A stretch of DNA of 6,603 nt, from contig JASHVU010000309.1 in NCBI GenBank assembly GCA_030044455.1, positions 1-6,603 of the forward strand. The letters run 5' to 3'. Below the pieces are notes generated by a model. It saw only the letters and a program-made list of their open reading frames with translations, was not told the DNA's origin and made no database searches. The translations under genes and the position numbers were made by a program. Below, one piece after another: positions 6,442-6,603 of the stretch. Within the stretch, counting starts at the first letter, position 1. Every line of letters starts with the position of its first letter. This DNA comes from Acidobacteriaceae bacterium. Lineage in GTDB: Bacteria > Acidobacteriota > Terriglobia > Terriglobales > Acidobacteriaceae.

Positions 6442-6603
6442 TTAGGAAGAAGCCGCCATACTTTCGAGCGATTCTTGGATGGTTGGATTGCGTCCGGCGT
6501 GAATTTCGTCGAGCCGGATCCGATGAAATTTAGACAGGACTGCGTTTGCTGAAGCCAGAGCCACGATCCTTTCGGAATAGGCCTCAATGCGGGCGCCGGG
6601 AAA
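6442..6603 (-). CDS. C-terminal end of an unrecognised protein (partial, runs off the window)
   Basis: An open frame entering from the right edge gives 53 codons and stops at TAA 6444-6442. It lacks a start in the window. The peptide is charged and probably helical (for example ARIEAYSERIVALASANAVL, then FHRIRLDEIHAGRNP and a Ser/Ala-rich tail). Its composition looks like real coding sequence, whereas the overlapping 94-codon minus-strand frame (6303-6587) is rich in Arg, Cys and Trp and looks spurious. I do not recognise the family. It is co-oriented with the antiporter but about 300 bp away, so probably a separate unit. Confidence 0.5.
   Translation of the reverse strand, partial: FPGARIEAYSERIVALASANAVLSKFHRIRLDEIHAGRNPTIQESLESMAASS

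Overview
The window is about 57% GC by eye. It looks like a chromosomal segment from a soil-type bacterium, most likely Acidobacteriota (inferred from style, not proven). The reasons are a large lipoprotein glycosidase with tandem chitobiase-C-like repeats, a LacI-type regulator beside it, and a moderately high GC content with TTG/GTG starts.

Left part, + strand (1-3809). A sigma70-like promoter (TTGACA, 18 bp, TTTAAT) is followed by a 30-bp near-perfect palindrome centred on AAAC|GTTT. After these comes an 805-residue secreted lipoprotein with two chitobiase-C-like repeats, a GH30 catalytic domain with both catalytic glutamates, and a C-terminal CBM6-like module. A LacI-family repressor gene follows 136 bp downstream. 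The palindrome has the architecture of a LacI-family operator, so the simplest model is a local circuit in which the repressor senses a sugar released from a beta-glucan or related glycan and controls the GH30 gene.

Middle (3810-4300). This stretch lies between convergent transcription units. It holds a hairpin that could terminate from both sides. It also holds a minus-strand reading frame whose first ~46 residues resemble the start of bacterial transglutaminase-like proteins before the similarity stops, so it is probably a decayed gene. A further short open frame ends at 3864.

Right part, minus strand (6143 down to 4301). A CPA2-type cation:proton antiporter of 415 residues is followed after 13 bp by the most interesting gene of the window, an AhpD-like/carboxymuconolactone-decarboxylase-fold protein interrupted by one in-frame TGA. 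The TGA falls exactly on the second cysteine of the CXXC redox motif (C-P-Y-TGA-L-D-S-H). Reading continues intact for 105 more codons of the same family, and a compact stem-loop with a GU-containing apical loop lies about 25 nt after the TGA. This is a strong selenoprotein candidate (Cys85, Sec88, His92, Glu73). Standard gene calling would split it into two false genes or truncate it. A 13-bp gap and a strong AGGAG ribosome-binding site before a GTG start link it to the antiporter.

Right edge (6144-6603). There is about 300 bp with no convincing gene, then the last 53 codons of an unrecognised minus-strand gene that continues beyond the window. No tRNA, rRNA, CRISPR array, insertion sequence or Sec-machinery gene (selA/B/C/D) was seen.
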